Assembly: GCA_947176425.1 (NCBI GenBank)
Contig: CAMWQV010000162.1
Span: 1 to 5,713 of the forward strand
From: an uncultured Clostridia bacterium
GTDB taxonomy: Bacteria > Bacillota > Clostridia > Oscillospirales > Oscillospiraceae
Reading direction: 5' to 3'
DNA: 5,713 nt
Shown here: positions 4,650-5,713 of the stretch, piece by piece
Position numbering within the stretch: the first letter of the stretch is position 1
Layout of the letters: the number at the start of each line of letters is the position of its first letter
Position numbers and translations under genes: made by a program
The notes under the pieces: model-generated
Seen by the model: only the letters and a program-made list of their open reading frames with translations
What the model was told of the DNA's origin: nothing
Databases searched by the model: none

Positions 4650-5713
4650 ACCTGACAATCCGCATTGCCGGAAAGATGGACAAAAGCCTGCTGGCGGCAA
4701 TTAACGGAACGCAGAGCCGTATAAGCGATTTGGCGCAAAGTGTCGGCCGCATTGGAACAATGGGACTTGCGGCTATGGGTACTCTCGCTACAGGGACTGT
4801 TGCCGTTATCACGAACTGCACCAGGGCGGCAACTGACTTTGAAAACCAGATGGCCGATGTCGTGAAGTATGTGGACGGCATAGCCGACGCCGACGGAAAA
4901 ATCAGCGACCAGATAGCGGACAATGGAAATACCTACGCCCAGAACTACGCCGAGATGAAGGATGCCATACTGGATTTGAGCACGCAAATTCCGTACACAG
5001 CGGAGGACCTGACGCGGCTGGCCGCAGCAGCTGGACAATCCGGCAAGGACATGAATGAAATTACCGGTGGATTCTTAAAGGACGCTGCTATGTGGGGAAA
5101 GGCGATGGACATTTCTGCCGACCAAGCTGGAGACTGGGCGGCGAAATGGGAAGTTGCGTTCGGCATGAACCACGAGCAGATCATGACGCTGGCAGACCAG
5201 ATTAACTACCTGGGCGCGAACAACGCTACCACAGCGGCGGAAATTGCGCAGGTGGTCAACGACACGGCAAGCCTGGGTCAAGTGGCGGGTATTGATCCCG
5301 ACGCGACTGCCGCCATGGGTACAGCTATGCTGGCTATGGGCGTGGATGCTGCAAAAGTCGCCACCAGCATCAAGAATATATATACCCGGATAAGCAAAGG
5401 GTCCAGCGCCACAAAAGCTATGAAGAGCCAGTGGGAAGAATTAGGCTTCACGGCGGAAGGCGTGGCAAAGTCCATGCAGGAGGATGGCGTGGGGACCATG
5501 CAGAAAATCTTCCAGGCAATCGACCAGCTGCCGGAGGAACGTCAGGTTGCGGCATTGAGTACACTCTTTGGACAGTGGGCCATTGAGGGCGGCGCGAAAA
5601 TCGTTGGCAATCTGGACTATTATGCCGATGTAATGAAGCTCGTGACCGCCCCAGAGAATTACAAAGTGAGTATGGCTCGGGATCTTCAAATAAAAATGGA
5701 CACGCCCGCAGCG
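4628..5713 (+). CDS. Phage tail tape measure protein, TP901 type (3' truncated by window end)
   Basis: The frame from ATG 4628 is open for 362 codons to the window edge, so only the N-terminal part is present. The tape measure protein sets tail length, sits inside the tube and is ejected ahead of the DNA. Visible features are an N-terminal strand MAGSKTLDLTIRIAGKM, an amphipathic helix with SRISDLAQSVGRIG (30-43), and a hydrophobic Gly/Ala segment (about 45-62). The TP901-like core (about 65-340) contains RAATDFENQMADVVKYVDG, STQIPYTAEDLTRLAAAAGQ (118-137), IYTRISKG (251-258) and LSTLFGQWAIEGGAKIV (310-326). GAGGTGG at 4614-4620 is seven bases before the ATG. The start lies inside the frameshift extension, overlapping it by 22 bases, the usual arrangement for chaperone and tape measure genes. 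Residues about 88-105 (ADGKISDQIADNGNTYAQ) look like a small insertion relative to the pattern I recall. Confidence 0.92.
   Translation, partial: MAGSKTLDLTIRIAGKMDKSLLAAINGTQSRISDLAQSVGRIGTMGLAAMGTLATGTVAVITNCTRAATDFENQMADVVKYVDGIADADGKISDQIADNGNTYAQNYAEMKDAILDLSTQIPYTAEDLTRLAAAAGQSGKDMNEITGGFLKDAAMWGKAMDISADQAGDWAAKWEVAFGMNHEQIMTLADQINYLGANNATTAAEIAQVVNDTASLGQVAGIDPDATAAMGTAMLAMGVDAAKVATSIKNIYTRISKGSSATKAMKSQWEELGFTAEGVAKSMQEDGVGTMQKIFQAIDQLPEERQVAALSTLFGQWAIEGGAKIVGNLDYYADVMKLVTAPENYKVSMARDLQIKMDTPAA

Noticed and set aside
1..5713. Phage-tail-like bacteriocin (tailocin) or extracellular contractile injection system instead of a complete prophage
   Set aside because: The window alone cannot exclude it, but the gpZ-like neck protein and the probable head-tail connector fragment upstream favour a phage that packages DNA. 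Packaging and capsid genes lie outside the window, so this is a leaning, not proof.

Overview
This window is part of the morphogenesis (late structural) operon of a contractile-tailed (myovirus-type, Mu/P2-like) phage or prophage. All credible genes lie on the + strand, nearly head to tail, and the only intergenic space of note is 72 bases (3787-3858). Strong purine-rich Shine-Dalgarno sites (AGGAGGG, GGAGGG, GAAGGAG), moderate-to-high GC and the protein flavour (sheath, FII-type tube, TP901-type tape measure) suggest a Bacillota/Clostridia host, plausibly a gut anaerobe. The host is inferred from style, not from a database match.

Layout: the window opens in the last 43 codons of an upstream gene, probably a head-tail connector protein. 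A gpZ-like minor tail/neck protein follows (133-837), then a protein with tail-terminator-like features (850-1377). Next is a small protein of unknown function with an acidic, internally repeated N-terminus (1374-1787), in the position where Mu carries gp38. The contractile organelle follows: tail sheath (1806-3239) and tail tube (3256-3786). A GC-rich stem-loop (3807-3836) separates these highly expressed structural genes from the assembly genes. Those are a tail assembly chaperone (3859-4500), its predicted -1 frameshift extension (ending at 4649), and the start of the tape measure protein (4628 to the window end, truncated).

How they work together: the chaperone and its frameshifted long form are expected to coat the tape measure protein and recruit tube subunits. 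The tube polymerises along the tape, the sheath assembles around it, the terminator-like protein caps the tail, and the neck/gpZ-like and connector proteins join tail to head.

The most notable points are two. First, there is a textbook slippery heptamer, T TTT TTC (4488-4494), two codons before the chaperone stop; it opens an unannotated 51-codon -1 extension that has no usable start of its own. Second, the chaperone appears to be an internal tandem duplication, with two copies of the same roughly 90-residue domain and the frameshift site at the very end of the second copy. Most of the window is otherwise ordinary phage tail biology, and I see no defence system, CRISPR array, tRNA or insertion sequence.
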